From Pseudoselenomonas ruminantium (GTDB taxonomy: Bacteria; Bacillota; Negativicutes; Selenomonadales; Selenomonadaceae), in assembly GCA_002373045.1 (NCBI GenBank), contig DFHU01000010.1, positions 1 through 62,728 on the forward strand: a stretch of 62,728 nt of DNA, written 5' to 3'. Below the pieces are notes generated by a model, which was not told the origin of the DNA, made no database searches, and was given only the letters and a program-made list of their open reading frames with translations. Position 1 is the first letter of the stretch. Every line of letters begins with the position of its first letter. Both the position numbers and the translations under genes were made by a program. Below, in pieces: positions 41,790-49,890 of this stretch.

Positions 41790-43136
41790 TTAGCCTTCCA
41801 TGGCAACTTCGAGTTCTTCCAAAGTTTTCTGTTTGCTTTCCTTGCCGAGCAGGATAACTACGGCAGAGATGATGACAAATACCGAAGCGAACATCAGGAA
41901 GATGGTGTTCATGCCGAAGGCATTGCCGAGCATTACGCCGACCAACATGGGGGCGAGCATACCGCCGATACGGCCAAAGCCGGCGGCCCAGCCGCTGCCC
42001 AGGGCGCGGATAGCGGTGGGGTACTGTTCCGGGGTGTAGGTGTAGATAACCCCCCAGGCACCGAGATTGAAGAAGCTCATAGCAGAGCCCCAGGCGAGTA
42101 ATGCGGTGGAGGTTTCGGCGTTGCCGAAGAAGAAGGAGCAGACACCGGAGAGCAGCAGGAACAGGGACAGGGTGTACTTGCGGCCGATTACATCCACAAG
42201 CCAGGCGGCGGCATAATAGCCGGGCAGCTGGGCTAGGGTCATAATGAGGACATATTCAAAGGTCTTGACCACGGCAAAGCCCTGTGCGTAAACGATGGAG
42301 GGCAGCCACATGAAAATGCCGTAGTAGCTGAAGACGATGCCGAACCAGGCGAGCCAGAGCATGGCTGTACGGGTGCGGAAAGGCGCACTCCAAAGTGCCG
42401 TGAATTTTGGCTGAGCAGATTTTTCCTGACGGGCCAGTTCAGACAGGTCAACTTCCCCCGTAAACGGCTGGCTCTGAACGCCAAGTTTTTTCTCGAGCAT
42501 CAGGATAACGTCCTGCGCTTCTTTGACGCGGTTTTTCGTCAGCAGGTAGCGGATGGATTCCGGCATATGCAGGCGGATCAGGAAGACATAGAGGGCGGGC
42601 AGGGTACCGATAACGAAAGCAATCTGCCAGCCAAAGGCGGGAATCAAGAGATAGGAAATGCAGGCGGCCACCAGCCAGCCTACACCCCAAAAGCTTTCGA
42701 GCAGGACGATGAAACGGCCGCGCAGATGTGCCGGAGCGTATTCGCTCATGAGAGTTGCGGCAACCGGCAGCTCACCGCCAAGGCCAAAGCCAACGAGGAA
42801 ACGGAACACGAGCAGGGATTCATAGCTCCAGGACAGGGCACACATACCCGTAGACAGACTGTAGAGCAGAACGGTTAAAGAAAATACCCGCTTGCGGCCA
42901 ATGCGGTCCGCCAAAGTTCCGGCGAGCACTGCACCCAATGCCATGCCGATAAGGCCGATGGAGCCAATCCAGCCCACCTGTGCAGGCGTAAGTGCCCACT
43001 CCTTGGCCAGTACGGGCAGGACGAAGGCGATAAGCCCCGTGTCCATGGAGTCAAAAAGCCAGCCAAGGCCGGTCAGTAACAATAGCTTGTAATGGAATGT
43101 GCCCACGGGCAGGGATTCCAAGCGCTGCAAAATCAT
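41790..43136 (-). CDS. MFS transporter of the sugar/aromatic-acid symporter type
   Basis: 448 residues, ATG 43136 with AAAGAGG upstream. Twelve membrane helices. MFS motifs: GTLADRIGRKRVFSL between helices 2 and 3, FRFLVGFGLGGELPVAATLMSEY in helix 4, and a second-half VDVIGRKYTL. The closest subgroups are the NiaP/benzoate-type AAHS carriers, but substrate cannot be assigned. It is divergent from an AAA+ regulator that probably controls it; two CTGTCWTGACA sites lie between them. Confidence 0.88.
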   Translation of the reverse strand: MILQRLESLPVGTFHYKLLLLTGLGWLFDSMDTGLIAFVLPVLAKEWALTPAQVGWIGSIGLIGMALGAVLAGTLADRIGRKRVFSLTVLLYSLSTGMCALSWSYESLLVFRFLVGFGLGGELPVAATLMSEYAPAHLRGRFIVLLESFWGVGWLVAACISYLLIPAFGWQIAFVIGTLPALYVFLIRLHMPESIRYLLTKNRVKEAQDVILMLEKKLGVQSQPFTGEVDLSELARQEKSAQPKFTALWSAPFRTRTAMLWLAWFGIVFSYYGIFMWLPSIVYAQGFAVVKTFEYVLIMTLAQLPGYYAAAWLVDVIGRKYTLSLFLLLSGVCSFFFGNAETSTALLAWGSAMSFFNLGAWGVIYTYTPEQYPTAIRALGSGWAAGFGRIGGMLAPMLVGVMLGNAFGMNTIFLMFASVFVIISAVVILLGKESKQKTLEELEVAMEG

Positions 43137-43166
43137 AATGAATACCTCTTTCCTAAAATACGACAA

Positions 43167-43215
43167 CTGTCATGACAATGAAAAATAACAATATGCATTA
43201 TACACTGTCTTGACA
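43167..43215. promoter_or_regulatory. Two CTGTCWTGACA palindromes between the MFS and regulator genes
   Basis: CTGTCATGACA (43167-43177) and CTGTCTTGACA (43205-43215) are 38 bases apart. They are candidate operators of the divergent regulator. A GTTTAC/GTAAAC inverted pair occurs further right (about 43240 and 43272). The rest of the 280-base gap shows no gene. Confidence 0.5.
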
Positions 43216-43418
43216 CCTGTCGCAAGGGCGTTTTACTGATGTTTACGAATTTACGCGTTTTTTTTCAAAAAATGTAAACTTTTTTGGGGAAAGCAGTTGC
43301 AGGAAGTATGCAGGCTTGTTAAAATGTAAGGTACGAAACTTATTGACCGGAAATAATAGCGGTTAAAGATGCCGCAGGAAATGGTAGATAAAATAAGGAT
43401 TTTTAGGGAGGACAAACT

Positions 43419-45338
43419 ATGATTAGAGAGCATCGGAGCCGTGCAAAGCTCGAAGCCTATTATGAAAAATTTGCCCGGGATGGTGTACTGGACCCTAACG
43501 TACATCCGTGGGTGGCGGATTCCTGGCAGCAGAGTAAAAAACATGGTGTGGGAACGGAAAAAATGGCCATTCATCATCTGCTGTCGAAAGAGGCGTTTCA
43601 CGAACTGCAGTTAAAGCATGCGGATGCCATTGAGTATTTAAGCGACCTCAGTGATGGCATTAAGGAATTTTTCCAGGAGTACAATCTGAGTCTGTTGTTG
43701 ATTGATGCGGATTGTACGGTTCTCAAGAGCTATTCTCTGCCCTTTTATCAGATGACCCCAGGTGAAATCGAGGGGGCTAATGTGGGCATTGATCAGGTGG
43801 GAACTTCTTCCATTAGTGTCGCCTTGGAGCATAAGGCACCTTTTTGGATGTTCGGTCCGGAAATGTGGGTTAAGGAATGTCAGCTCGGCGATGCCTGCTC
43901 GGCGCCGGTCATTGTAGCCGGCGAACTTACCTACATTATTACGCTGGTTTCCATGGAACAGGTGGCCATGCCGCAGGATGCGGTGATTTCGCTGCTCTTT
44001 ACCATGCGCAAGGCGTTGGAGCGTCATCTGAGTGAAGCCGTTCGCATCAAGGCGGAAGAAGCGATTTTGGATGCCACGCCTTTTGCGGTATATCATGTAC
44101 TGCCCGGTGGTGAGGTGGCCTATGCTAACCGCCTTGGTCATACCCGTCTGGAAGGTATCGGCGCCAAGCGTGACCCTGGCACGCGCCGTAGTGCGTCTAA
44201 CCTCAATGATGTGATTATGAACTATCAGCATACGCCGATTTATAAAGGGTTCCGGGGAATTCCTTCTTATAATAAAGAAGTGACCTGGATTACGCCGGCT
44301 AAAACGTATGAAGATATTACGACAGTTGTGCCGCTGGAACGTGACGAGGACCAGGCTGTGCAAAGCGTGGTTGTCGTTTCTATGCCGATTGAGGATTTGC
44401 GCACACTGGTAGCGCATGCGGCCGGTTATACGGCTAAATACAGCCTTGGCTCCATGGTGGGCGAGGGCACGACCTTTGCCAGCGTTCGCAACAAGGCGGC
44501 GCGCGTGGCCAAGAACAAGCATCATGTGCTGATTCAGGGCGAGGCCGGCACTGGCAAACAGCGCATGGCGCATGGCATTCATCAGGGCAGTCCGCGGGCT
44601 GCCGGGCCGCTGATTACCCTGCGCTGCGGCGATACGACACCGGAACTGCTGGAGCAGGAACTCTTTGGCGTAATGCTGAATTCTGAGGTCAGCCATCAGG
44701 GGCGTCTCGAACTGGCCTCGGGTGGTACGTTGTTCCTCGATGAAATTGAAAAAATGCCGAAAAGCATCGCTAAAGAACTGGCGGCAGCTTTGAATAAGGG
44801 CAAGGCCTGCCGCGTAGGCGAGCAGGTGGAGCGCAGTATTGATGTGCGCATTATTGCCGCCTGCGACAGCGATTTGAAGCGCCTGACGGAACGCGGCCTG
44901 TTTGACCGTGACCTCTATGATGCCCTGTCCAAGAGCATTGTGCGCGTACCGGCCCTGCGCAGCCGACGGGAGGATATTCCCAAACTGGCTGCTCATATCA
45001 TCAGTGAACTGGCTGAGCAGCATCAGATGGCACCCAAGAAAATCCTGCCGGAAACGGAAGAGGTGCTGCGCAATTACGATTGGCCGGGCAATATCAAGCA
45101 GCTCCAGAGTGTGCTGGAATATGCCTTCTTTAACACGACGGAGTCGGAGATCAATCCGCATGACATCAGTCTGATGGGCGATGTAAAGCCTGACAACAAA
45201 TGGAAAGAGGACAAGGAAGTCTTTGTAAAGGCCTGGCAGGCGGCAGGCGGCAATGTCAGCCGTCTGGCAAATCTTTTGAATGTCAGCCGTGTGACCTTGT
45301 ACCGTTATTTGAAGAAATATGGATTGGAAAAGAAGTAA
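43419..45338 (+). CDS. GAF/AAA+/Fis-type regulator lacking the GAFTGA motif
   Basis: 639 residues, ATG 43419 with GGGAGGAC upstream. Residues about 1-210 form an AcoR-like sensor with a GAF domain (LLLIDADCTVLKSY, ANVGIDQVGTSSISVAL). A PAS-like segment follows. The AAA+ domain has Walker A GEAGTGKQRMA, Walker B GGTLFLDEIE, and the arginine-finger region FDRDLYDALS. Where sigma-54 activators carry GAFTGA, this protein has ELFGVMLNSEVSHQGRLELA, four residues shorter and without the motif. It is therefore unlikely to activate sigma-54 polymerase and may act like TyrR. Fis-type HTH at the end (GGNVSRLANLLNVSRVTLYRYL). Confidence 0.88.
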   Translation: MIREHRSRAKLEAYYEKFARDGVLDPNVHPWVADSWQQSKKHGVGTEKMAIHHLLSKEAFHELQLKHADAIEYLSDLSDGIKEFFQEYNLSLLLIDADCTVLKSYSLPFYQMTPGEIEGANVGIDQVGTSSISVALEHKAPFWMFGPEMWVKECQLGDACSAPVIVAGELTYIITLVSMEQVAMPQDAVISLLFTMRKALERHLSEAVRIKAEEAILDATPFAVYHVLPGGEVAYANRLGHTRLEGIGAKRDPGTRRSASNLNDVIMNYQHTPIYKGFRGIPSYNKEVTWITPAKTYEDITTVVPLERDEDQAVQSVVVVSMPIEDLRTLVAHAAGYTAKYSLGSMVGEGTTFASVRNKAARVAKNKHHVLIQGEAGTGKQRMAHGIHQGSPRAAGPLITLRCGDTTPELLEQELFGVMLNSEVSHQGRLELASGGTLFLDEIEKMPKSIAKELAAALNKGKACRVGEQVERSIDVRIIAACDSDLKRLTERGLFDRDLYDALSKSIVRVPALRSRREDIPKLAAHIISELAEQHQMAPKKILPETEEVLRNYDWPGNIKQLQSVLEYAFFNTTESEINPHDISLMGDVKPDNKWKEDKEVFVKAWQAAGGNVSRLANLLNVSRVTLYRYLKKYGLEKK

Positions 45339-45349
45339 GGAGAAAGATT

Positions 45350-46000
45350 GTGCGTTTACGTAGAAAGCCTTGGGTAGATGAAGCTATCCATGAATTTGAT
45401 GCTTTTGTCATCAGCAAGGACCAGGAGATTGGCGAGGAGAAAAAAGGCCGGTGGAGTGAAATCTTTGGCCGCAAGGCGCCGCTGCATGTAGAGCTGGGGA
45501 CTGGCAAGGGCGATTTTATCACGCAGCTGGCTGAGCGCAATCCCGACATTAACTATATCGGTATTGAAGCCCAGCAGGATGTGCTCTATTCTGCAGCCAA
45601 GAAAGTTGCGGAAAAAGGCCTTACCAATATCCGTTTGCTGGTATTTGATATCAACAATATTGAAAATATCTTTGCCGAGGAAGAAGTGGACCGTTTCTAT
45701 GTGAACTTCTGCGACCCCTGGCCGAAGAAGCGTCATGCCAAGCGCCGCCTGACCCATGTTGGCTTTTTGGAAAAATACCGCAAGCTCTTGAAAAAGCCCG
45801 GTGAACTGCATTTCAAGACGGATAACCGCCCGTTGTTTGATTTTTCCTTGGAACAGTTCGAGGAAGCTGGCCTTAAAGTACAGGATGTTTCCTTTGACCT
45901 GCATGCGGAGAATCGTCCGGACAATATTATGACGGAGTATGAACGCAAGTTCAGCGGCTTTGGCGAGAAAATCAACCGCTGTGAGGTTATATTCGCATAA
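45350..46000 (+). CDS. trmB: tRNA (guanine-N7)-methyltransferase
   Basis: 216 residues. GTG 45350 has AAGGAG seven bases upstream. TrmB makes m7G46 in the variable loop of tRNAs. Motifs: VELGTGKGDFITQLAERNP for AdoMet binding, NYIGIEAQQDVL, and the catalytic YVNFCDPWPKKRHAKRRLTH, with TEYERKF near the end. It follows the AAA+ regulator by 11 bases and precedes ftsW. Confidence 0.96.
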   Translation: MRLRRKPWVDEAIHEFDAFVISKDQEIGEEKKGRWSEIFGRKAPLHVELGTGKGDFITQLAERNPDINYIGIEAQQDVLYSAAKKVAEKGLTNIRLLVFDINNIENIFAEEEVDRFYVNFCDPWPKKRHAKRRLTHVGFLEKYRKLLKKPGELHFKTDNRPLFDFSLEQFEEAGLKVQDVSFDLHAENRPDNIMTEYERKFSGFGEKINRCEVIFA

Positions 46001-46024
46001 GCGAAGGCACAAGGAGGCTTTTTC

Positions 46025-47212
46025 GTGCGGATTCGGAAAAAGATTTGGAATAACGATGCAGAGCCCATCATTGTGATTATGGTGGTGCTGATGGTGTTGG
46101 GTACCATCAATGTCTTTAGTTCAAGTTTTGTGTTGGGGACTACGGATTACGAAAATCCTTATCATTTTTTACGCCGCCATGCCATCGTGATGGCCGCCGG
46201 TTTGCTGCTTTTTTTTGTCTTCAGGAAGATAAACTATCGGCGCTGGCGGCCCTTGCAGGGGCCGTTGATGCTGGCGTTTATCGCCACGACCTTCCTGTCG
46301 CTGGTGGCAGTGCTAGTCGTTGGTACAGAGGTGAATGGTGCCAAGCGCTGGCTTTTTGGTGCTCAGCCTGCAGAACTGGCCAAGTTGGTATCTTTGATGT
46401 TGGCGGCGTCTACGCTTTCAACTCGGATAAAGCGGGGAAAAGCAGATTCCATCTTTAATGTAGTTAACCCGAAATACGGCATAATTGTTGTTATGGCGGT
46501 GTTGATTGAGTTGGAGCCGGACATGGGCACTGCTGCTATCGTGTTGGGGGTACCCTTGATTATGGCCGTGGTGGCCGGAATGTCGATGAAATACGTTATG
46601 GGGCTTTTGGGGCTGGTGGCGGTTGCTGTTGTTGCCCTGGTGTGTTTGCAGCCTTATCGTATGGCACGCGTGAAGGTCTGGTTTGATCCCTGGGCCGATG
46701 CGCAGGGCATGGGCTATCAGACGGTACAATCGCTGTCTACCATTGGCTCAGGCGGCTTCTGGGGCATGGGGCTTGGCGAAGGTGTCAGCAAGTATGAATA
46801 TCTGCCCGAAGCCCATACGGACTTTGCCTTTGCCATCTTTAGCCAGGAGCATGGCTATATGGGCGCCTTCATGGTGTTCATGTTGTTGGCACTTTTGGTG
46901 CTGTTATGTGTGCGTATTGCCAATCGTGCCCCCGATGAATTTGGGCAGATGCTGGCAACAGGTATCATGGTGCTTATTGCCGGACAGGCTATTGCCAATA
47001 TCATGATGGTGGGCGGACTGCTACCTGTGGTTGGTGTGCCATTGCCATTTATCAGTTATGGCGGTTCATCTCTTATTGTCACCATGGTGGCGATGGGAAT
47101 GCTATTGAATATCTGTGACCATGGGCGGTCGTTGGAGAGACATTATGATGGGCCGGAAAAGGCCGAAAAAGAAGCTAGAGATAATAAAGCGTATTTGCGG
47201 TTGGTGAAGTAG
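46025..47212 (+). CDS. ftsW: SEDS-family peptidoglycan polymerase FtsW
   Basis: 395 residues, GTG 46025 with CAAGGAGG upstream. Ten membrane helices. SEDS signatures: QPAELAKLVSLM, ELEPDMGTA with the conserved aspartate, YQTVQSLSTIGSGGFWGMGLG, EAHTDFAFAIFSQEHGYMG, and GGLLPVVGVPLPFISYGGSS. The last segment favours FtsW (division) over RodA. It polymerises lipid II with a class B penicillin-binding protein. It is followed by an array of hairpin repeats rather than by a mur gene. Confidence 0.92.
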   Translation: MRIRKKIWNNDAEPIIVIMVVLMVLGTINVFSSSFVLGTTDYENPYHFLRRHAIVMAAGLLLFFVFRKINYRRWRPLQGPLMLAFIATTFLSLVAVLVVGTEVNGAKRWLFGAQPAELAKLVSLMLAASTLSTRIKRGKADSIFNVVNPKYGIIVVMAVLIELEPDMGTAAIVLGVPLIMAVVAGMSMKYVMGLLGLVAVAVVALVCLQPYRMARVKVWFDPWADAQGMGYQTVQSLSTIGSGGFWGMGLGEGVSKYEYLPEAHTDFAFAIFSQEHGYMGAFMVFMLLALLVLLCVRIANRAPDEFGQMLATGIMVLIAGQAIANIMMVGGLLPVVGVPLPFISYGGSSLIVTMVAMGMLLNICDHGRSLERHYDGPEKAEKEARDNKAYLRLVK

Positions 47213-47229
47213 TAAGTTTCATAGATATG

Positions 47230-47320
47230 CTAAGACGCGCGGTGACCGGTAATACCTTTCCTTCGCCATAGACAAGCTTGTCAAAAGCTGCGGAAAGGCA
47301 TTACCGGTCACCGCGCTTAG
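47230..47320. repeat. Hairpin repeat family, copy F (array unit 1)
   Basis: CTAAG to CTTAG. Arms GCGCGGTGACCGGTAAT and complement; centre ATAGACAAGCTTGTCAAAA, containing the perfect 12-base palindrome GACAAGCTTGTC. Confidence 0.85.
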
Positions 47321-47341
47321 TTTGTACATAACAATGAAGTA

Positions 47342-47433
47342 ATAAGACGCCCGGTGGCTGACCATACTTTTCCTTTGCTTAGGCAGGCTTGCCAAACGCG
47401 ACGGAAAAGCATGGTCAGCCCCACCGGGCTTTG
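47342..47433. repeat. Hairpin repeat family, copy G (array unit 2)
   Basis: Arms built on CCCGGTGG and CTGACCAT with complements; centre GCTTAGGCAGGCTTGCC, inner stem GGCA/TGCC. Starts 112 bases after unit 1. Confidence 0.85.
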
Positions 47434-47454
47434 TGCGTACATTACAATGAAGTG

Positions 47455-47546
47455 CTAAGTCGCCCGTGGGGCTGGTCATATTTTTCCTTCGCCATAGACA
47501 GGCTTGTCAAAAGCTGCGGAAAAACACGACCAGCCCCACAGGCTTA
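47455..47546. repeat. Hairpin repeat family, copy H (array unit 3)
   Basis: Arms around GTGGGGCTGGTC and complement; centre ATAGACAGGCTTGTCAAAA, inner stem GACA/TGTC. Arms partly resemble those of unit 2. Starts 113 bases after unit 2. Confidence 0.85.
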
Positions 47547-47581
47547 CGGCGTATATCCGTTGTATGGGATGCAGTGAAGTG

Positions 47582-47690
47582 CTAAGTTCTGGCTGGCAGT
47601 GAGGAGGGAGGGGGCGGGGATGGCTTTCGGCAGCGTTTGGCAAGCCTGTCTAAGCAGCCGAAAGTTATCCCCGCCCCCTCCCTCCGCCTT
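47582..47690. repeat. Hairpin repeat family, copy I (array unit 4)
   Basis: Arms GGAGGGAGGGGGCGGGGAT and complement; centre inverted relative to units 1-3, with GGCA/TGTC inner stem including a G-T pair. Same CTAAG edge. Confidence 0.85.
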
Positions 47691-47726
47691 TATGCATATA
47701 ACTATATAACTTTTTTGCAAAATACA

Positions 47727-47755
47727 TTGCTCTATTTTAACAAAAAAAGTATAAT
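47727..47755 (+). promoter_or_regulatory. Promoter of the LysR-type regulator gene
   Basis: TTGCTC (47727-47732) and TATAAT (47750-47755), 17-base spacer. Confidence 0.75.
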
Positions 47756-47763
47756 AAACCTAA

Positions 47764-47779
47764 ATAGTATAGATACTAT
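47764..47779. promoter_or_regulatory. Palindrome at the LysR gene transcript start
   Basis: ATAGTATAGATACTAT, arms ATAGTAT/ATACTAT. Its place at the predicted +1 suits autorepression by the LysR-type protein. Confidence 0.55.
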
Positions 47780-47811
47780 GAGTTTTTCATATAGCAAGAA
47801 AGAGGCAGGAA

Positions 47812-48702
47812 ATGGACATCAAGGATATGCGGGCGTTTTACGCCATTGTGGAGGAAGGAAATATCAGTCATGCGGCGCAACGGCTGGATATTGCCCAGCC
47901 CGCTTTATCTAGGCAGATGAAGCGTCTGGAGACGTCTTTGGGGGTGCAGCTTTTTGAACGGGGCAGCCGCCGGATTCGTTTGACGGATGCAGGACGGGTC
48001 ATGTATACCCGTGTGGAGCATATATTGGGCATGGTGGATGGCACTGTGCGGGAGATTACGGAAATTGGTTCGGGGATTGCCGGTTCCATTCGTCTGGGAA
48101 CGATTACGACTTCGGGGGCGCTGTTGTTGCCGGAGCTTATCTCGGAATTTCATTCCCGTTATCCCAATGTCACCTACCAGATTTGGGAGGCCGAAGGCGC
48201 CCGGATTTTGGAGCTTCTCGACAATCGCGTGATTGAAATTGGCATTACGCGGACGCAGGTGGATTCCAAGGTCTATGAGTCCATTGTACTGCCCAATGAG
48301 CCGCTGGTGCTCATCATGAACAAGGAACAGGAAATCGGTGCCGCCAGTGACAAGGTGGAACTTAAGGAACTCAAAGACCAGCCGATTATCATTCCGCTGC
48401 GCTGGCAGTCGGTCTTTATTGCGAACTGCCGGAAGCTGGGCTTTGAGCCGAATATCGTCTGCGTCAGTGACAGTATTGTGCAGGATTTGCTGCTGGCTAA
48501 AATGGGCATGGGCATGGCACTTTTGCCGGTGTCGTCCAAGACCCTCTTAACCGATGGCAATTTGATTTATAAAAAACTGATTGAGCCGGAGATGAGTACG
48601 CATACGGTAATCGCCTGGCTGAAAAACCGTACACTCTCGTCTTCCAGTGAACATTTAATTCGTCTGTTCCGGGAGATGTTTCTCGGAGAGAAAGGGGCAT
48701 AA
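47812..48702 (+). CDS. LysR-family transcriptional regulator
   Basis: 296 residues, ATG 47812 with AGGCAGGAA upstream. N-terminal winged HTH: AFYAIVEEGNISHAAQRLDI, QPALSRQMKRLETSLGVQLF, LTDAG. C-terminal substrate-binding domain of periplasmic-binding fold with GSIRLGTITTSGALLLPELI. The inducer is unknown. The next gene, a FlK-like thioesterase, begins two bases after the stop codon and is probably co-transcribed, so the regulated pathway may involve an acyl-CoA or organic acid. Confidence 0.92.
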   Translation: MDIKDMRAFYAIVEEGNISHAAQRLDIAQPALSRQMKRLETSLGVQLFERGSRRIRLTDAGRVMYTRVEHILGMVDGTVREITEIGSGIAGSIRLGTITTSGALLLPELISEFHSRYPNVTYQIWEAEGARILELLDNRVIEIGITRTQVDSKVYESIVLPNEPLVLIMNKEQEIGAASDKVELKELKDQPIIIPLRWQSVFIANCRKLGFEPNIVCVSDSIVQDLLLAKMGMGMALLPVSSKTLLTDGNLIYKKLIEPEMSTHTVIAWLKNRTLSSSSEHLIRLFREMFLGEKGA

Positions 48703-48703
48703 T

Positions 48704-49105
48704 ATGGAGCTTACAGAGGTAAAGATTGGATTAAAAAACAGCGTCAGTGAAATGGTCACGGAGGAAAAAACCGCTAAAGCAATGGGCAGCGGCAGCCTGC
48801 CGGTTTATGCGACACCGGCCATGACCTGTCTGATGGAAAAAGCGGCCACAGAAGCGGTGGAGAAACTCATGCCGGAGGGCTGGACAACCGTGGGCATCAG
48901 CCTGCATGCAGCACATACAGCGGCGACACCTGTGGGGCTTACCGTGCGGGCAGAAGCAGAGGTTACGGCAGTAGAGGGGCGCAAACTCGTCTTTACCGTA
49001 CGCGCCTATGATGATAAGGAAGAAATTGGCGTGGGCACCCACGAGCGTTTTGCCGTTGCCAGGGAGAAATTTTTGGCCAAAGCGGCAGGCAAGGTACAAT
49101 ATTAA
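48704..49105 (+). CDS. FlK-like hotdog thioesterase
   Basis: 133 residues, ATG 48704 inside the coupling region with GAGAAAGGGG upstream. It resembles fluoroacetyl-CoA thioesterase FlK and its relatives: YATPAMTCLMEKAATEAVE with the catalytic Thr and Glu, and SLHAAHTAATPVGLTV with the catalytic His, then EIGVGTHERFAVAREKF. Most relatives are not specific for fluoroacetyl-CoA; short-chain acyl-CoA hydrolysis is the safest inference. Coupled to a LysR regulator. Confidence 0.85.
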   Translation: MELTEVKIGLKNSVSEMVTEEKTAKAMGSGSLPVYATPAMTCLMEKAATEAVEKLMPEGWTTVGISLHAAHTAATPVGLTVRAEAEVTAVEGRKLVFTVRAYDDKEEIGVGTHERFAVAREKFLAKAAGKVQY

Positions 49106-49197
49106 ATTTCCATTATAAATGCGTGGCAAGGCTTTTCAAACCTTGCCCTTCGTTATATTATATAAACAGACCGTTTGATTAATAGGAGGGAATTTGC

Positions 49198-49890
49198 ATG
49201 GCGAACCCGAAGATTTTTATTGTGGAAGATGAACATCGTATTGCCCGTTTTTTACAGATTGAATTAGAACATGAAGGTTATGACACGGCTCTTGAGGACA
49301 ACGGCCGTCATGCTTTGGATAGAATCTTAAAAGGTGGTTTTGACCTCGTACTTTTAGATGTGATGCTGCCGGAAATGGACGGTATGGAAATCTGCCGCAA
49401 GGTGCGGGAAACATCGGATGTGCCCATCATCATGCTGACGGCACGGGATGATGTATCGGATATGGTATCGGGGCTGGATTTGGGCGCTGATGACTATATC
49501 ACGAAGCCTTTTGATATGCAGGAACTTCTGGCGCGTATTCGCCGTGCGCTGCGCAGTCATTACAAGGAAAGCACCACTGAGGATGATGATAATGAGCGTC
49601 TGACCATCAAAGACCTCATCATGATTCCCAGCCGCTATGAAGTGCGGGTAAAGGGCGAGTTCGTGCAGCTGACCAAGAAAGAATACACACTGCTCGAATT
49701 TTTACTGCGCAATAAGCGTAATGTCCTTTCCCGCGAGCAGATTTTGCAGGCGGTATGGGGATATGATTACAGCGGGGATACCAATGTGGTGGATGTGTAT
49801 ATCCGTTATCTGCGCTCGAAGATTGATGAACGTTTTCAGGAGAAATATATTTATACGGTACGGGGCATAGGTTATGCAGTTCGGGATTAA
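49198..49890 (+). CDS. OmpR/PhoB-family response regulator
   Basis: 230 residues, ATG 49198 with AGGAGGG upstream. The receiver domain is intact: acidic pair E10-D11, phosphoacceptor D54 in VLLDVMLPEMDG, MLTARDD and KPFDMQELLARI. The winged-helix output domain contains LTKKEYTLLEFLLRN and VVDVYIRYLRSKID. It resembles the ArlR/CsrR group. It overlaps the kinase gene by 17 bases, a standard pair. Confidence 0.94.
   Translation: MANPKIFIVEDEHRIARFLQIELEHEGYDTALEDNGRHALDRILKGGFDLVLLDVMLPEMDGMEICRKVRETSDVPIIMLTARDDVSDMVSGLDLGADDYITKPFDMQELLARIRRALRSHYKESTTEDDDNERLTIKDLIMIPSRYEVRVKGEFVQLTKKEYTLLEFLLRNKRNVLSREQILQAVWGYDYSGDTNVVDVYIRYLRSKIDERFQEKYIYTVRGIGYAVRD

Noticed and set aside
43638..45161. 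Minus-strand open frame (507 codons) across the AAA+ regulator
   Set aside because: Antisense to a gene whose domains and motifs are all in order on the plus strand.
47230..47690. CRISPR array
   Set aside because: Units are about 112 bases with long self-complementary arms, there is no short constant direct repeat with unique spacers, and no cas gene is near.
47230..47690. Integron attC array
   Set aside because: No GTTRRRY core sites, no gene cassettes between units and no integron integrase in the window.
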